Source of the DNA: HGM04593 sp045634305
GTDB taxonomy: Bacteria > Bacteroidota > Bacteroidia > Bacteroidales > Bacteroidaceae
DNA length: 64,000 bases
Assembly (NCBI GenBank): GCA_045634305.1
Contig: JAZQZZ010000049.1
Span: 1-64,000, forward strand
Direction of reading: 5' to 3'
Made by a program: the position numbers and the translations under genes. Below are positions 8,267 through 15,852 of the stretch, one piece after another (position 1 is the stretch's first letter; every line of letters begins with the position of its first letter). Below the pieces are notes generated by a model. The model ran no database searches and was not told the origin of the DNA. It saw only the letters and a list, made by a program, of their open reading frames with translations.

Positions 8267-9418
8267 ATGAAAACACTTAAAAAATTATTCTCCTGGATAC
8301 CGGCTGGCGTAATCTGTCTTGTGGTCTTTGTTGCACTATTCGGTTATCTGGGCTCAAAGATGGGTACGGCAAACATGTTGAACACCATTATGAATACGGC
8401 TCACGACCTGTTGCTCAATACGGTATTCTATCTTATGGCAATATGTGTGTTGACCGGTGCCATTGGTAAAATCTTTGTAGAGTTCGGTGTCGTAAATCTC
8501 CTCGAGAAGATGCTCCGTCCGCTGATGAAGCCTCTCTTTAATCTTCCTGGTGTAGCTTCATTGGGTGCTGTGCTTACATTCCTCTCGGATAATCCTGCGA
8601 TTATCTCTCTTGCAAAGGATAAGAAGTTTGCGTCATACTTCAAGAAGTATCAGTTTATTTCGCTCAATAACTTCGGCACATCTTTCGGCATGGGGCTCTT
8701 GGTTATTGTGTTCATGATAGGCCAGGGCTATTTTATGGAGTCTTTTGTAGGATTCATAGGTGCTATGATTGGCTGTATAGTCTCTACAAGGCTTATGCAG
8801 TACTTCGTGGTAAAGGCTTATCCCCGCTTCAAGGAAGAGAATGCGGCAGAATTGGATGATGTTGAGGAAAGCAAGGAGGTGCATAGCAGAAAACCGGTTT
8901 TCCTGCGTGCCCTTGATGCATTGCTCGATGGCGGACGCACAGGTGTGGATGTAGGTTTGATGATTATTCCTGGTGTACTGGTAATATCTACCATTGTGAT
9001 GATATTCACATTCGGTCCCGACAAAACGACAGGTGAGTTTACAGGTGCTGCATATCAGGGTGTGGAACTGTTGCCGTGGATTGGTGCGAAATTAAGTTTC
9101 CTGTTCGAGTGGCTGTTCGGCTTTACCGATCCTCACCTCATAGCTTTCCCCATTACTGCTATCGGTGCTGTTGGTGCAGCTTTGGGTCTTGTTCCGAACT
9201 TTGCGGCCGAGGGGTGGATTGACGGTAATGCCATTGCTGTGTTTACTGCCATTGGTATGTGTTGGAGCGGTTTCTTGAGTACGCACACAGCGATGCTCGA
9301 TGCTCTCGGTTATCGCCGTCTTACCTCAAAGGATATTCTTTCTCACACAATCGGAGGCTTGGTCGCAGGTATTGCGGCGCATTGGATATATGTGGTTGTT
9401 ACATTGATTATGGCATGA
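8267..9418 (+). CDS. Membrane protein with two nucleoside-recognition (Gate) domains, SpmA/SpmB-like fusion
   Basis: The 383-residue hydrophobic protein starts at MKTLKKLFSWIPAG; an in-frame TTG 15 bp upstream is less likely. About eight or nine membrane spans are visible. Two homologous halves contain Gate-like segments: FLSDNPAIISLAKD with NNFGTSFGMGLLVI in the first half and FTDPHLIAFPITAIG with MCWSGFLSTHTAMLDALG in the second. A charged cytoplasmic loop (about residues 185-220) separates them. In spore formers SpmA and SpmB are separate proteins; Bacteroidales do not sporulate, and related Gate proteins are thought to move nucleosides or similar small solutes. The substrate is unknown. 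The next gene, mtnN, follows after 80 bp. Confidence 0.8.
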   Translation: MKTLKKLFSWIPAGVICLVVFVALFGYLGSKMGTANMLNTIMNTAHDLLLNTVFYLMAICVLTGAIGKIFVEFGVVNLLEKMLRPLMKPLFNLPGVASLGAVLTFLSDNPAIISLAKDKKFASYFKKYQFISLNNFGTSFGMGLLVIVFMIGQGYFMESFVGFIGAMIGCIVSTRLMQYFVVKAYPRFKEENAAELDDVEESKEVHSRKPVFLRALDALLDGGRTGVDVGLMIIPGVLVISTIVMIFTFGPDKTTGEFTGAAYQGVELLPWIGAKLSFLFEWLFGFTDPHLIAFPITAIGAVGAALGLVPNFAAEGWIDGNAIAVFTAIGMCWSGFLSTHTAMLDALGYRRLTSKDILSHTIGGLVAGIAAHWIYVVVTLIMA

Positions 9419-9422
9419 TATT

Positions 9423-9462
9423 AAAACTGAAAGGTGAAAACTGAAAGGTGAAAAGTGAAAAC
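9423..9462. repeat. Short 14-bp tandem repeat, 2.8 copies
   Basis: Two exact copies of AAAACTGAAAGGTG (9423-9436, 9437-9450) are followed by a partial, diverged third copy (9451-9462). It lies between the Gate gene stop and mtnN, within the probable mtnN leader. Confidence 0.85.
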
Positions 9463-9498
9463 TTGTGCGGAAAACGGAAACAATAAAAGAATAATCAG

Positions 9499-10194
9499 AT
9501 GAAAATAGGTGTTTTGACGGCGATGACCTCTGAGTTTGAGCAGCTTGTTGCTATGCTCGACGGGGTTGCCGAATGTGAGAGGAATGATATTAAATATCTT
9601 GTGGGACGCGTTGGCGGGAATGAGATAATCCTGCGTCAATGCGGAATTGGCAAGGTGAATGCGGCACTTGGTGCTGCCGAACTGATACGTTCATTCGCTC
9701 CCGATGCAATGGTGAGCACCGGCGTTGCCGGTGGTATCGACGGCTGTCTTGGAGTTATGGACGTTGTGGTGAGTTCATCAATCGTGTACCACGATGTGTG
9801 GTGCGGAATGGGTTGTGAATATGGCCAGGTACAGGGTATGCCGGCGGTGTTTGCTGCCGATGAGGCAATGTGCCGTGCTGCAGAGTCGCTCAACGAAGAT
9901 GCCGATAACAAAACCCGCATACATGCAGGTCTGATATGTACCGGTGATCAGTTCATCACCAATCGTGATGAACTTGACAAGATAAAGGGCAACTTTCCTG
10001 CCGGACTGGCTGTTGATATGGAGTCGGCTGCTATTGCGCAGACATGCCACATATATGGAGTGCCTTTCGTGAGTTTCCGCATAATAAGCGACACGCCCGG
10101 GGTGGACAAGCATATTGAGCAGTACGAGAATTTCTGGGGCGAGATGGCCGACCGCTCGTTCGGTGTGACACGTCGTTTCCTGATGAAACTTTAA
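9499..10194 (+). CDS. mtnN: 5'-methylthioadenosine/S-adenosylhomocysteine nucleosidase
   Basis: The 231-residue protein is of standard size for the Pfs/MtnN family. It shows MKIGVLTAMTSEF at the start, CGIGKVNAALGA, STGVAGGID (ribose pocket), VDMESAAIAQTC (catalytic and ribose-contacting Met-Glu pair) and FRIISDTPG with the catalytic Asp. It cleaves adenine from S-adenosylhomocysteine and methylthioadenosine, giving S-ribosylhomocysteine for LuxS. luxS follows after 14 bp, so the two steps of SAH recycling and AI-2 formation are encoded as a pair. Confidence 0.96.
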   Translation: MKIGVLTAMTSEFEQLVAMLDGVAECERNDIKYLVGRVGGNEIILRQCGIGKVNAALGAAELIRSFAPDAMVSTGVAGGIDGCLGVMDVVVSSSIVYHDVWCGMGCEYGQVQGMPAVFAADEAMCRAAESLNEDADNKTRIHAGLICTGDQFITNRDELDKIKGNFPAGLAVDMESAAIAQTCHIYGVPFVSFRIISDTPGVDKHIEQYENFWGEMADRSFGVTRRFLMKL

Positions 10195-10208
10195 CAGATG
10201 AAGATATT

Positions 10209-10688
10209 ATGGAAAAGATTCCAAGTTTTACGATTGACCACATACGTCTTGAGCGTGGTGTATATGTTTCCCGCAAGGATAATGTAGGCGGCGAGGTGGT
10301 GACAACCTTTGACGTGCGCATGAAAGAACCGAACCGCGAGCCGGTGCTCAGCCCAAGTGCAATACATACCATTGAACATTTGGTAGCGACATTTCTGCGT
10401 AACCACCCCGTGTGGGCCGACAAGATAATATATTGGGGACCTATGGGCTGTCTCACCGGTAATTATCTCATAGTGAAGGGCGATTTGACTTCGGCCGATA
10501 TTGTACCGCTTGTAAAGGAGGCCTTTGCTTTTGTGGCTGCATATGAGGGCGAGGTGCCCGGTGCTACAGCACGTGACTGTGGCAACTATCTTTTGATGAA
10601 TTTGCCCGAGGCGCGTTGGGAAGCAAAGAAGTATCTTAGTGAGATTCTTGAAAATATTTCTGACAATAATTTGAATTATCCAATGTAA
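10209..10688 (+). CDS. luxS: S-ribosylhomocysteine lyase (AI-2 synthase)
   Basis: The 159-residue LuxS has the metal-binding motif HTIEH (around residues 53-57), the nearby MGCLTGNY catalytic cysteine region and the second metal-site segment ARDCGNY. The enzyme is a homodimeric Fe(II) enzyme that splits S-ribosylhomocysteine into homocysteine and DPD, the precursor of autoinducer-2. It is coupled to mtnN. The 3' end of the gene contains the promoter of the next lipoprotein gene. Confidence 0.97.
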   Translation: MEKIPSFTIDHIRLERGVYVSRKDNVGGEVVTTFDVRMKEPNREPVLSPSAIHTIEHLVATFLRNHPVWADKIIYWGPMGCLTGNYLIVKGDLTSADIVPLVKEAFAFVAAYEGEVPGATARDCGNYLLMNLPEARWEAKKYLSEILENISDNNLNYPM

Positions 10689-10700
10689 TGGATACCTTTG
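10670..10700 (+). promoter_or_regulatory. Promoter of the first small lipoprotein gene, overlapping the luxS stop
   Basis: TTTG (10670-10673), 19 bp spacer, TACCTTTG (10693-10700): a full consensus match. It starts inside luxS and separates the lipoprotein from the mtnN-luxS transcript. Confidence 0.75.
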
Positions 10701-10732
10701 GAAATTGAAATAATTAATTAAAAAGTATAGTT

Positions 10733-11137
10733 ATGAAAAAGTTATTTGTGGCCTTGATGGCCGTTCTGGTGTTGGCAAGTTGTGGTGAAAGCAAAAAAGA
10801 GACTACGCCGGCAGATGTTATCATGATGACTGTTGAGGCAATGAATAATGCCACTGCGAATCTTGAGAAGGCAACTACAGTTGATGAGGTTATCGATGCT
10901 ACAGCTTGTTTGTATTCTGAAATGAAGAAACTGCAAGCCAATTATGGTGAAGTTATGCTTGCTGTCGATACATTGTCAGAGGAGCAGATGAATGAATTGT
11001 ATTCTGCAGAGATGAAAGCAATGGAGGAGGCTGCCATAAACTACTCTGTTGCAATGATGGGAAAGGCTGATTTGATGGAGAATCTTACCCCTGAGCAGGA
11101 GGAAAGATTTATGGAGATTATTGAGGCAGAGCTTTAA
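10733..11137 (+). CDS. Small lipoprotein of unknown function (paralogue-like signal 1)
   Basis: The 134-residue protein begins with a lipoprotein signal, MKKLFVALMAVLVLASCGES, with the acylated Cys at position 17 inside the LASC lipobox. The mature part is acidic and helical (for example ADVIMMTVEAMNNATANLEKA) without cysteines or known motifs, so it is probably a small periplasmic or outer-membrane-anchored helical protein. It has its own promoter and terminator. The next gene shares the signal-peptide DNA closely but not the mature sequence. I do not recognise a family. Confidence 0.75.
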   Translation: MKKLFVALMAVLVLASCGESKKETTPADVIMMTVEAMNNATANLEKATTVDEVIDATACLYSEMKKLQANYGEVMLAVDTLSEEQMNELYSAEMKAMEEAAINYSVAMMGKADLMENLTPEQEERFMEIIEAEL

Positions 11138-11160
11138 TGAAATCCTGACGATATTCTACA

Positions 11161-11190
11161 GACAGCCAACTTGCGTTGGCTGTCTTTTTT
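11161..11190 (+). terminator. Rho-independent terminator of the first lipoprotein gene
   Basis: A perfect 10-bp stem (11161-11170 with 11175-11184), TTGC loop and a run of six T. Confidence 0.9.
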
Positions 11191-11201
11191 CTGTTTAAAA
11201 G

Positions 11202-11232
11202 TTTGAATACGTTGGAATATTCATTAAGTTTG
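11202..11232 (+). promoter_or_regulatory. Promoter of the second small lipoprotein gene
   Basis: TTTG (11202-11205), 19 bp spacer, TAAGTTTG (11225-11232). It matches the phylum consensus and lies about 40 bp before the ATG. Confidence 0.7.
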
Positions 11233-11273
11233 TGCATTATAAGTAATTGTTGAAAAGATAAAAAACAGTTGTT

Positions 11274-11759
11274 ATGAAAAAAGTATTTGTGGCCTTGATG
11301 GCTGTTTTTGTATTGGCAAGTTGTGGTGGCAAGAACGAGACAGAAAAGAACTTTTGTGGAGCGCTTGAGGCTGCTAAAGGAGTTACAGGGGCTTATGCGG
11401 AAAATCTTGAGAAAGTCATTGAAACCGAAGATGCGGAAGCTTACGTAAAGCTCTATGAAAAATTTATAGATGACCGGATCGGATACTTTAAAAAATTTAG
11501 CGCGGTGTTGTATAATACGGATTTATATGCTTTGGCTCCCGAAGAAAAAGAAAAAGCCGAGGCATTGGCTGCTGAAATTGAGAATTTGGAAATCACCGTT
11601 GCAAAGTTGGAACTGGATGCTGTCCTGAGTTTTGATTTTACGGATGAACAGGAGAGCAGATTGGACGAGGCAGACAGTAAGTTGGAGGCGGTGTATTCAA
11701 AGTTATATGTGGAAGAGTCTGTGATAGAACCGGACAGCGTAGATGCGGAGACGCTATAG
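11274..11759 (+). CDS. Small lipoprotein of unknown function (paralogue-like signal 2)
   Basis: The 161-residue protein has the signal MKKVFVALMAVFVLASCGGK with the lipid-modified Cys at position 17. The mature region is acidic and predicted helical (GALEAAKGVTGAYAENLEKV; KEKAEALAAEIENLEITVAK) with no known motif. The first 60 nt of the gene nearly repeat those of the upstream lipoprotein at 10733, but the two mature parts do not align beyond composition. It ends at a strong hairpin shared with the convergent tRNA-Gln. Function unknown. Confidence 0.75.
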   Translation: MKKVFVALMAVFVLASCGGKNETEKNFCGALEAAKGVTGAYAENLEKVIETEDAEAYVKLYEKFIDDRIGYFKKFSAVLYNTDLYALAPEEKEKAEALAAEIENLEITVAKLELDAVLSFDFTDEQESRLDEADSKLEAVYSKLYVEESVIEPDSVDAETL

Positions 11760-11800
11760 AACGAACCGGTGAAATCTAAACGCATTGAATATTAGGTTAT

Positions 11801-11846
11801 AACACAAAAAGAGGTCAGTTTCATTGAAACTGACCTCTTTTGTGTT
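11801..11846. terminator. Bidirectional terminator between the lipoprotein gene and tRNA-Gln
   Basis: A 20-bp stem with one bulged base (11801-11821 with about 11827-11846). On the minus strand it begins exactly at the 3' end of the mature tRNA-Gln, so the tRNA precursor would carry this hairpin directly after its discriminator base. Confidence 0.85.
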
Positions 11847-11915
11847 GTCCTACCCGGATTCGAACCAGGACAAACAGAACCAAAACCTGTTGTGCTACCA
11901 TTACACCATAGGACA
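11845..11915 (-). tRNA. tRNA-Gln (anticodon UUG)
   Basis: The minus strand folds as a cloverleaf: acceptor TGTCCTA/TAGGACA, a D arm with GGTAGC, an anticodon stem ACAGG/TCTGT around loop TTTTGGT giving anticodon TTG, and a T arm with GGTTCGAATCC. The discriminator is A at 11845. CCA is not encoded and must be added, for which cca at 55101-56537 would serve. A consensus promoter lies upstream and a terminator directly downstream, so it is a single-tRNA transcription unit. Confidence 0.95.
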
Positions 11916-11965
11916 ATCCTCATTGTGCTCTCTTTTGAAGAGCTGTGCTTATTGTTTAAGCGGTG

Positions 11966-11997
11966 CAAAGATAGATATTTAAAGTGTAAATGCCAAA
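11966..11997 (-). promoter_or_regulatory. Promoter of tRNA-Gln
   Basis: Minus-strand TTTG (11997-11994), 20 bp spacer, TATCTTTG (11973-11966): an exact match to the Bacteroidota consensus. It predicts a 5' leader of about 45 nt for RNase P to remove. Confidence 0.85.
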
Positions 11998-12037
11998 TAA
12001 TTTCGGTTGTTTCTGCTGCAACCGCATTTACACTGCT

Positions 12038-13141
12038 CTAAATGGTGAATCTGTTGACTGCAGCGATAATCTGTTCCACATCATTGTCGCTCATGGCCTG
12101 GTGGCATGGAAGACTCAGTTCCTGCGCATGTATGCGTTCTGTTATTGGCAACTGCAGGTGCGAATATTCGCGTAGAGCCTGCTGTTTATGTGGTGGGATG
12201 GGGTAGTGTATGAGCGTTTCAATGCCGGCTGCCGAAAGATGCCGTTGCAGCTGCTCCCTGTATGGTGTAGCAATTGCAAAAATGTGATATACGTGGTTCC
12301 CGGCGTTGTCGGCTACCGGCAGTGTTACCAATGGATTGGTTATGCCACCGATGTATTTGCAGGCAATCTCCCTGCGCTTGGCGTTGTCGGCATCAAGGTA
12401 TTGCAGTTTGACATGGAGTGCTGCAGCCTGAATCTCGTCGAGACGGCTGTTCATGCCCTTGTAAAGGTTGATATATTTTGTGTGTGAACCGTAGTTGGCA
12501 ATAGCTCTTGCTGTGTCGGCAAGCTGTGTGTCGTTTGTGGTTATGGCTCCTCCGTCGCCCAAGGCACCAAGGTTCTTGCCGGGGTAGAAACTGAATGCAG
12601 CGGAATCGCCAAGATTGCCGGCGCGTTTGTCTCCACACATGGCTCCGTGCGCTTGCGCACTATCTTCTATGACTTTCAGCGAGTATTTGCGGGCTATAGC
12701 ATTTATTGCTTCCATGTCGGCTACAAGGCCATAGAGGTGCACCGGCATTATGGCACGTGTGCGCTCAGTGATGAGGCTCTCAATGCGGGTGGTGTCGATG
12801 TTGCAACTGCTGGCGCAGGGCTCGCAAAGAACGGGCTTTAACTCTGCCTGTATGATGGCGAGAATAGTTGCGATGTATGTGTTTGCGGGTACAATGATCT
12901 CGTCTCCGGGCTGCATTGTGCCCATTTCGCAATATGCCCTCAGGATTATTGTAAGTGCGTCGAGACCGTTGCCTGTACCTATACAGTGCTCACAGCCGCA
13001 ATAGGCTGCAAAGTCCTGCTCAAAGCGCTCGCACTCTTTGCCTCGTATATACCAACCCGATTGCGCTGCCTTTACTATGGCGTCGGTGAGTGCAGGCTCG
13101 TATCTCCTGTTTATCTCCTTGAGGTCGCAATATTTAATCAT
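12038..13141 (-). CDS. DegT/DnrJ/EryC1/StrS-family PLP sugar aminotransferase (FdtB/QdtB-like)
   Basis: The 367-residue protein starts at ATG 13141 (MIKYCDLKEINRRY), overlapping the upstream stop by 8 bp; a GTG two codons earlier is possible. It has the fold-type I sugar aminotransferase pattern: TGNGLDALTIILRA, VPANTYIATILAI, PVHLYGL, EDSAQAHGA, then FSFYPGKNLGALGDGG, whose Lys should hold PLP, and MNSRLDEIQAA. Such enzymes add an amino group to a nucleotide-linked keto-sugar. The neighbouring FdtA-like ketoisomerase points to a 3-keto-6-deoxyhexose substrate and so to a Fuc3N- or Qui3N-type product for a surface glycan. The exact sugar is inference. Confidence 0.88.
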   Translation of the reverse strand: MIKYCDLKEINRRYEPALTDAIVKAAQSGWYIRGKECERFEQDFAAYCGCEHCIGTGNGLDALTIILRAYCEMGTMQPGDEIIVPANTYIATILAIIQAELKPVLCEPCASSCNIDTTRIESLITERTRAIMPVHLYGLVADMEAINAIARKYSLKVIEDSAQAHGAMCGDKRAGNLGDSAAFSFYPGKNLGALGDGGAITTNDTQLADTARAIANYGSHTKYINLYKGMNSRLDEIQAAALHVKLQYLDADNAKRREIACKYIGGITNPLVTLPVADNAGNHVYHIFAIATPYREQLQRHLSAAGIETLIHYPIPPHKQQALREYSHLQLPITERIHAQELSLPCHQAMSDNDVEQIIAAVNRFTI

Positions 13142-14102
13142 TTTCACTCGTTTTAAGGTCGATGATATATGTGTCGTATACTACAGCACGTCCGCCCATA
13201 CGTTCCTTGTAGGCTATTAGGCCGGTGTTAAGGTAGCGGCCGCCGTCCTCAACGGATATTCCGAAGTCAAAATATTCCTTGTCGTCAAAGCGGCTGTTTA
13301 TGAGTTCCTCGTATAGATAGTCGAGCGCGCTCAAACGGCGTCCCTCTTCTGTGGTTGCCGAGTATTGCATGTGCACTACATTTTCGGTAATGAAAAGCAC
13401 GACACCTCCAAGTGTGTTGTTCTCTTTATCGGTAACACAAAAGAGTTTTATATTTTCGGGGAATCGTTCTTTGAGAAGTGTAATCTCCTCAATGCTGTGC
13501 ACCGGTACTGTATCGTATTTCTTCTGTAATCTGTCTTGCAGTATATTCCAAAATGTTCCAAGGTCGCCGTCTTCAACGATGCACAGGCTGTTCTTTGTCT
13601 TTGCTGTCAGTTTGCGGCGTCCGCCGATGGGTAATGGTCTTCTCAATGGAATGGCCGATGATACCTTTCGCTCAACGAGTGTGGCTCCACTGCGGAACAG
13701 GGCGTACAGGTCCTCCTCGCAAAGGTAGCTGTGGTATATGTGAGGTGTGGGCTTGTATATGATGTTTGTGGCAGTAGTGTTTCGGCGCAGGTATACGGTC
13801 ATTGCGTCAAACAAATCAAGGACTGTAGCCGTTGTTGTGTTGCATGATATCAGCATGCCGCCGTATGTGAGTCCGTTATGGGAACAGAACATGTTGTCCT
13901 TGATGTGTGCCGGTAAAATGGCTGTCAGTTCCGTACCGTGGTAGAACAGGAGTGAGTGGTCGGTAAAACGATGTGCATGGTAGTCCATGTATCCGCGTTT
14001 GTGCAGGAATGTTCCGTTACGGCTACTGTCGACAAAATTGTCCCACTCGGCTTGTCGGTCGGCGGTGTATCTCTTTACTATGTATGTGCCGGACTCCATC
14101 AT
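13134..14102 (-). CDS. FemAB/GNAT-like acyltransferase in a deoxyamino-sugar cassette
   Basis: The 322-residue protein starts at ATG 14102, which overlaps the upstream stop (ATGA). Features resemble the FemAB-like double-GNAT fold: WDNFVDSSRNGTFLHKRGYMDYH near the N terminus and LGGVVLFITENVVHMQYSATT with LDYLYEELINS and EYFDFGIS near the C terminus. No signal or membrane span is seen. Sitting between a ketoisomerase and an aminotransferase, it probably N-acylates the amino sugar they make, a job done by hexapeptide-type enzymes (FdtC/QdtC) in the known pathways. The acyl donor (acyl-CoA or aminoacyl-tRNA) cannot be told from sequence. Confidence 0.7.
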   Translation of the reverse strand: MMESGTYIVKRYTADRQAEWDNFVDSSRNGTFLHKRGYMDYHAHRFTDHSLLFYHGTELTAILPAHIKDNMFCSHNGLTYGGMLISCNTTTATVLDLFDAMTVYLRRNTTATNIIYKPTPHIYHSYLCEEDLYALFRSGATLVERKVSSAIPLRRPLPIGGRRKLTAKTKNSLCIVEDGDLGTFWNILQDRLQKKYDTVPVHSIEEITLLKERFPENIKLFCVTDKENNTLGGVVLFITENVVHMQYSATTEEGRRLSALDYLYEELINSRFDDKEYFDFGISVEDGGRYLNTGLIAYKERMGGRAVVYDTYIIDLKTSEND

Positions 14103-14485
14103 TTGCCAATGTGTTTCAAGAAATCTTCGTATGAATGGATGTATGTCGACTCGTCATACGAATGCGATGCCAGAACCAGCAGTACGGCATCAGGGGAGAA
14201 ATTTCTGATCTCGTCCCATGTGTCGGGCGGGATGAGAAGTCCCTTTTCCTTGGAATCGAGTATGTGGGTATGGCGGCCATTTATATCCTCGAGGGTAATC
14301 TCTACACTGCCGCTGACAGCAACAACATATTCCCACGATACCTTGTTGGAGTGTTTGCCACGTTCTTCTCCCTGTGGAACGCTGTGTATCCAGTAGACGC
14401 GCTGTATGTTGAAGGGCACGTCAATTCCTTCCTCAACAATGGTGAGGCTTCCTCGGTTATCGGTAAAGGTCTTTAGTTTGTCCAT
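14099..14485 (-). CDS. WxcM-like cupin, dTDP-4-keto-6-deoxyhexose 3,4-ketoisomerase family (FdtA-like)
   Basis: The 128-residue protein starts at MDKLKTFTDNRGSLTIVEE (ATG 14485); 17 more in-frame codons upstream are rejected because a -7 box lies at 14512-14505. It shows the cupin signatures of FdtA/WxcM C-terminal domains: FTDNRGSL, VYWIHSVPQGEERGKHSNK (with the conserved His pair around the active site), VVAVSGSVEITLED and LLIPPDTWDEIRNF. These enzymes move the keto group from C4 to C3 of a dTDP-6-deoxyhexose. It is the first gene of a three-gene overlapping cassette with the acyltransferase and aminotransferase. Confidence 0.88.
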   Translation of the reverse strand: MDKLKTFTDNRGSLTIVEEGIDVPFNIQRVYWIHSVPQGEERGKHSNKVSWEYVVAVSGSVEITLEDINGRHTHILDSKEKGLLIPPDTWDEIRNFSPDAVLLVLASHSYDESTYIHSYEDFLKHIGK

Positions 14486-14504
14486 GCCGCTTGCTTGTTT
14501 ATGA

Positions 14505-14512
14505 CAAAAATA
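14505..14512 (-). promoter_or_regulatory. -7 element for the FdtA-like gene cassette
   Basis: Minus-strand TATTTTTG (TAnnTTTG), with ATTG 21 bp upstream as a weak -33. It leaves a short leader of about 13 nt before the ATG at 14485. Confidence 0.55.
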
Positions 14513-14585
14513 AGGAATTTTGTTTATCGCAACCAATTATTTTGCATAAACATTCTTCCTTGTTGCAATAAACGGCGAAAAAGCA

Positions 14586-15206
14586 CTAAAATTGTTTGAA
14601 TATATGTGTTGTATTTGCCATTATCTGCTGCGCGAGTTCGTTGCATGGAATCCCTTTGGTTGCTGCAACTGCGGCGTATATGTCGGCAATGGACATACTG
14701 CTTTCGTCGCTTTCAATGAATAGTCTCTCTCCGGGGATGGTTTTGGCGCTGTCGGGGTTGAACCTTTCGCCAAGTGAAATGTAGAAACCGGCTCTGATGA
14801 GTTGTTGAGCCAGCTGTAGCTTGCCGCGGAAACCGTGTATGATCCAAGCTTGTTGTGGCTTCAACTTGTAGTGCAGGGCAATAATACGGTCAAAAGCCTT
14901 TACGCAGTGTATAATGAGTGGTTTGCAGAGCATCTCGGCCAATTGTGCGTGGGCAAGGAAAATCTCTTCCTGTACTTTGATGGGTACCGGCGATTTGAGC
15001 ATATCGACCCCACATTCGCCAATGGCAACGACATTGTCGGCCTTTGCCGAATCGGCAATGGCGGAAAACAGACTCTCCCAACCGTCAGTGATGTACCATG
15101 GGTGTATTCCGATGGAGATTCTTTTCTCGGCGTTGTATGCCGTTCCATTATTGTAAACAGCATGTTCGGCCTTGCTGTTGTGGGTGTGGATGTCTATGAA
15201 TGTCAT
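14586..15206 (-). CDS. TatD-family metal-dependent hydrolase (short form)
   Basis: The 206-residue amidohydrolase-fold protein keeps the expected metal ligands: DIHTHN, IGIHPW, GECGVD, LIIHCVKAF, IHGFRG and FIESDESS. TatD proteins are Mg-dependent 3'-5' exonucleases implicated in DNA repair and tRNA proofreading. It is about 50 residues shorter than E. coli TatD, mostly by tight loops between strands; all ligand positions remain, so it is probably active. It follows yidD by 11 bp and ends the hemD-rnpA-yidD-tatD series. Confidence 0.85.
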   Translation of the reverse strand: MTFIDIHTHNSKAEHAVYNNGTAYNAEKRISIGIHPWYITDGWESLFSAIADSAKADNVVAIGECGVDMLKSPVPIKVQEEIFLAHAQLAEMLCKPLIIHCVKAFDRIIALHYKLKPQQAWIIHGFRGKLQLAQQLIRAGFYISLGERFNPDSAKTIPGERLFIESDESSMSIADIYAAVAATKGIPCNELAQQIMANTTHIFKQF

Positions 15207-15217
15207 GTCGGCTTACT

Positions 15218-15439
15218 TTATGGCACGGGGTCATATCCAGAGCCCCCCCATGGATGGCAACGCAGTATGCGTCTTATGGCAAGATAGAGGCCTTTGAAAG
15301 GACCATGCTTGCGAAGTGCCTCAATGGCATATTGCGAACAGGTGGGTGTGAAACGGCACGATGGTGGTGTCATTGGAGATATTACCTTCTGGTAGAACCT
15401 TATGGGCAATACGAGCAATGTTATAAGGTTTTTTCGCAT
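15218..15439 (-). CDS. yidD: Membrane protein insertion efficiency factor YidD
   Basis: The 73-residue protein has the invariant YidD core: PIRFYQKVISP, CRFTPTCSQYAIEAL and GPFKGLYLAIRRILRCHPW. The conserved cysteines and an N-terminal amphipathic helix place it at the inner face of the membrane, where it assists YidC insertion. Its start overlaps the rnpA stop by 19 bp, the usual rnpA-yidD coupling. Confidence 0.95.
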   Translation of the reverse strand: MRKNLITLLVLPIRFYQKVISPMTPPSCRFTPTCSQYAIEALRKHGPFKGLYLAIRRILRCHPWGGSGYDPVP

Positions 15440-15828
15440 GTGATACCGTCTTTTGTGAGTATGCTCTCCAACAGTCTGGCCATTTTCTTTCTTATGAACG
15501 CAGTGCTGTTGTGCTTGTTGTCTATGTATATGATGGCAACAGCCATTTTCTTGCCATTGTTCTCAAGGCTTTCCACAAAGGTGTGCTTGCTAGTGCGGTA
15601 GGCCTCGCGTATGCGTCTCTTTACAAGGTTGCGGTCAACGGCGTGACGGAATCTCTTTTTTGAAACATTGATAAGGATGGCGGCTGTGGGCTCCTGCTCC
15701 TCCTGTGGCTGCTCAATGAAGATTGCCCGCAGGGGGTATGATGTGACCGAAGCGCCATTGGCATATACCTGCTCAATGACTCTTTTGCTCTTCAGGTGCT
15801 CCTTCAATGGGAATGTGTTGCGTTTCAT
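15421..15828 (-). CDS. rnpA: Ribonuclease P protein component
   Basis: The 135-residue basic protein shows the RnpA RNR motif region, SKKRFRHAVDRNLVKRRIREAYR, around residues 56-78, and the N-terminal FPLKEHLKSKRVIEQVY typical of Bacteroidota. It joins RNase P RNA to trim the 5' leader of tRNAs. The length is slightly above the usual 115-125 because of an insert with PQEEQEP. It overlaps yidD, and hemD lies 65 bp upstream on the same strand. Confidence 0.94.
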   Translation of the reverse strand: MKRNTFPLKEHLKSKRVIEQVYANGASVTSYPLRAIFIEQPQEEQEPTAAILINVSKKRFRHAVDRNLVKRRIREAYRTSKHTFVESLENNGKKMAVAIIYIDNKHNSTAFIRKKMARLLESILTKDGITCEKTL

Positions 15829-15852
15829 CCCTACGTCTGTTTTTTAATGAAT

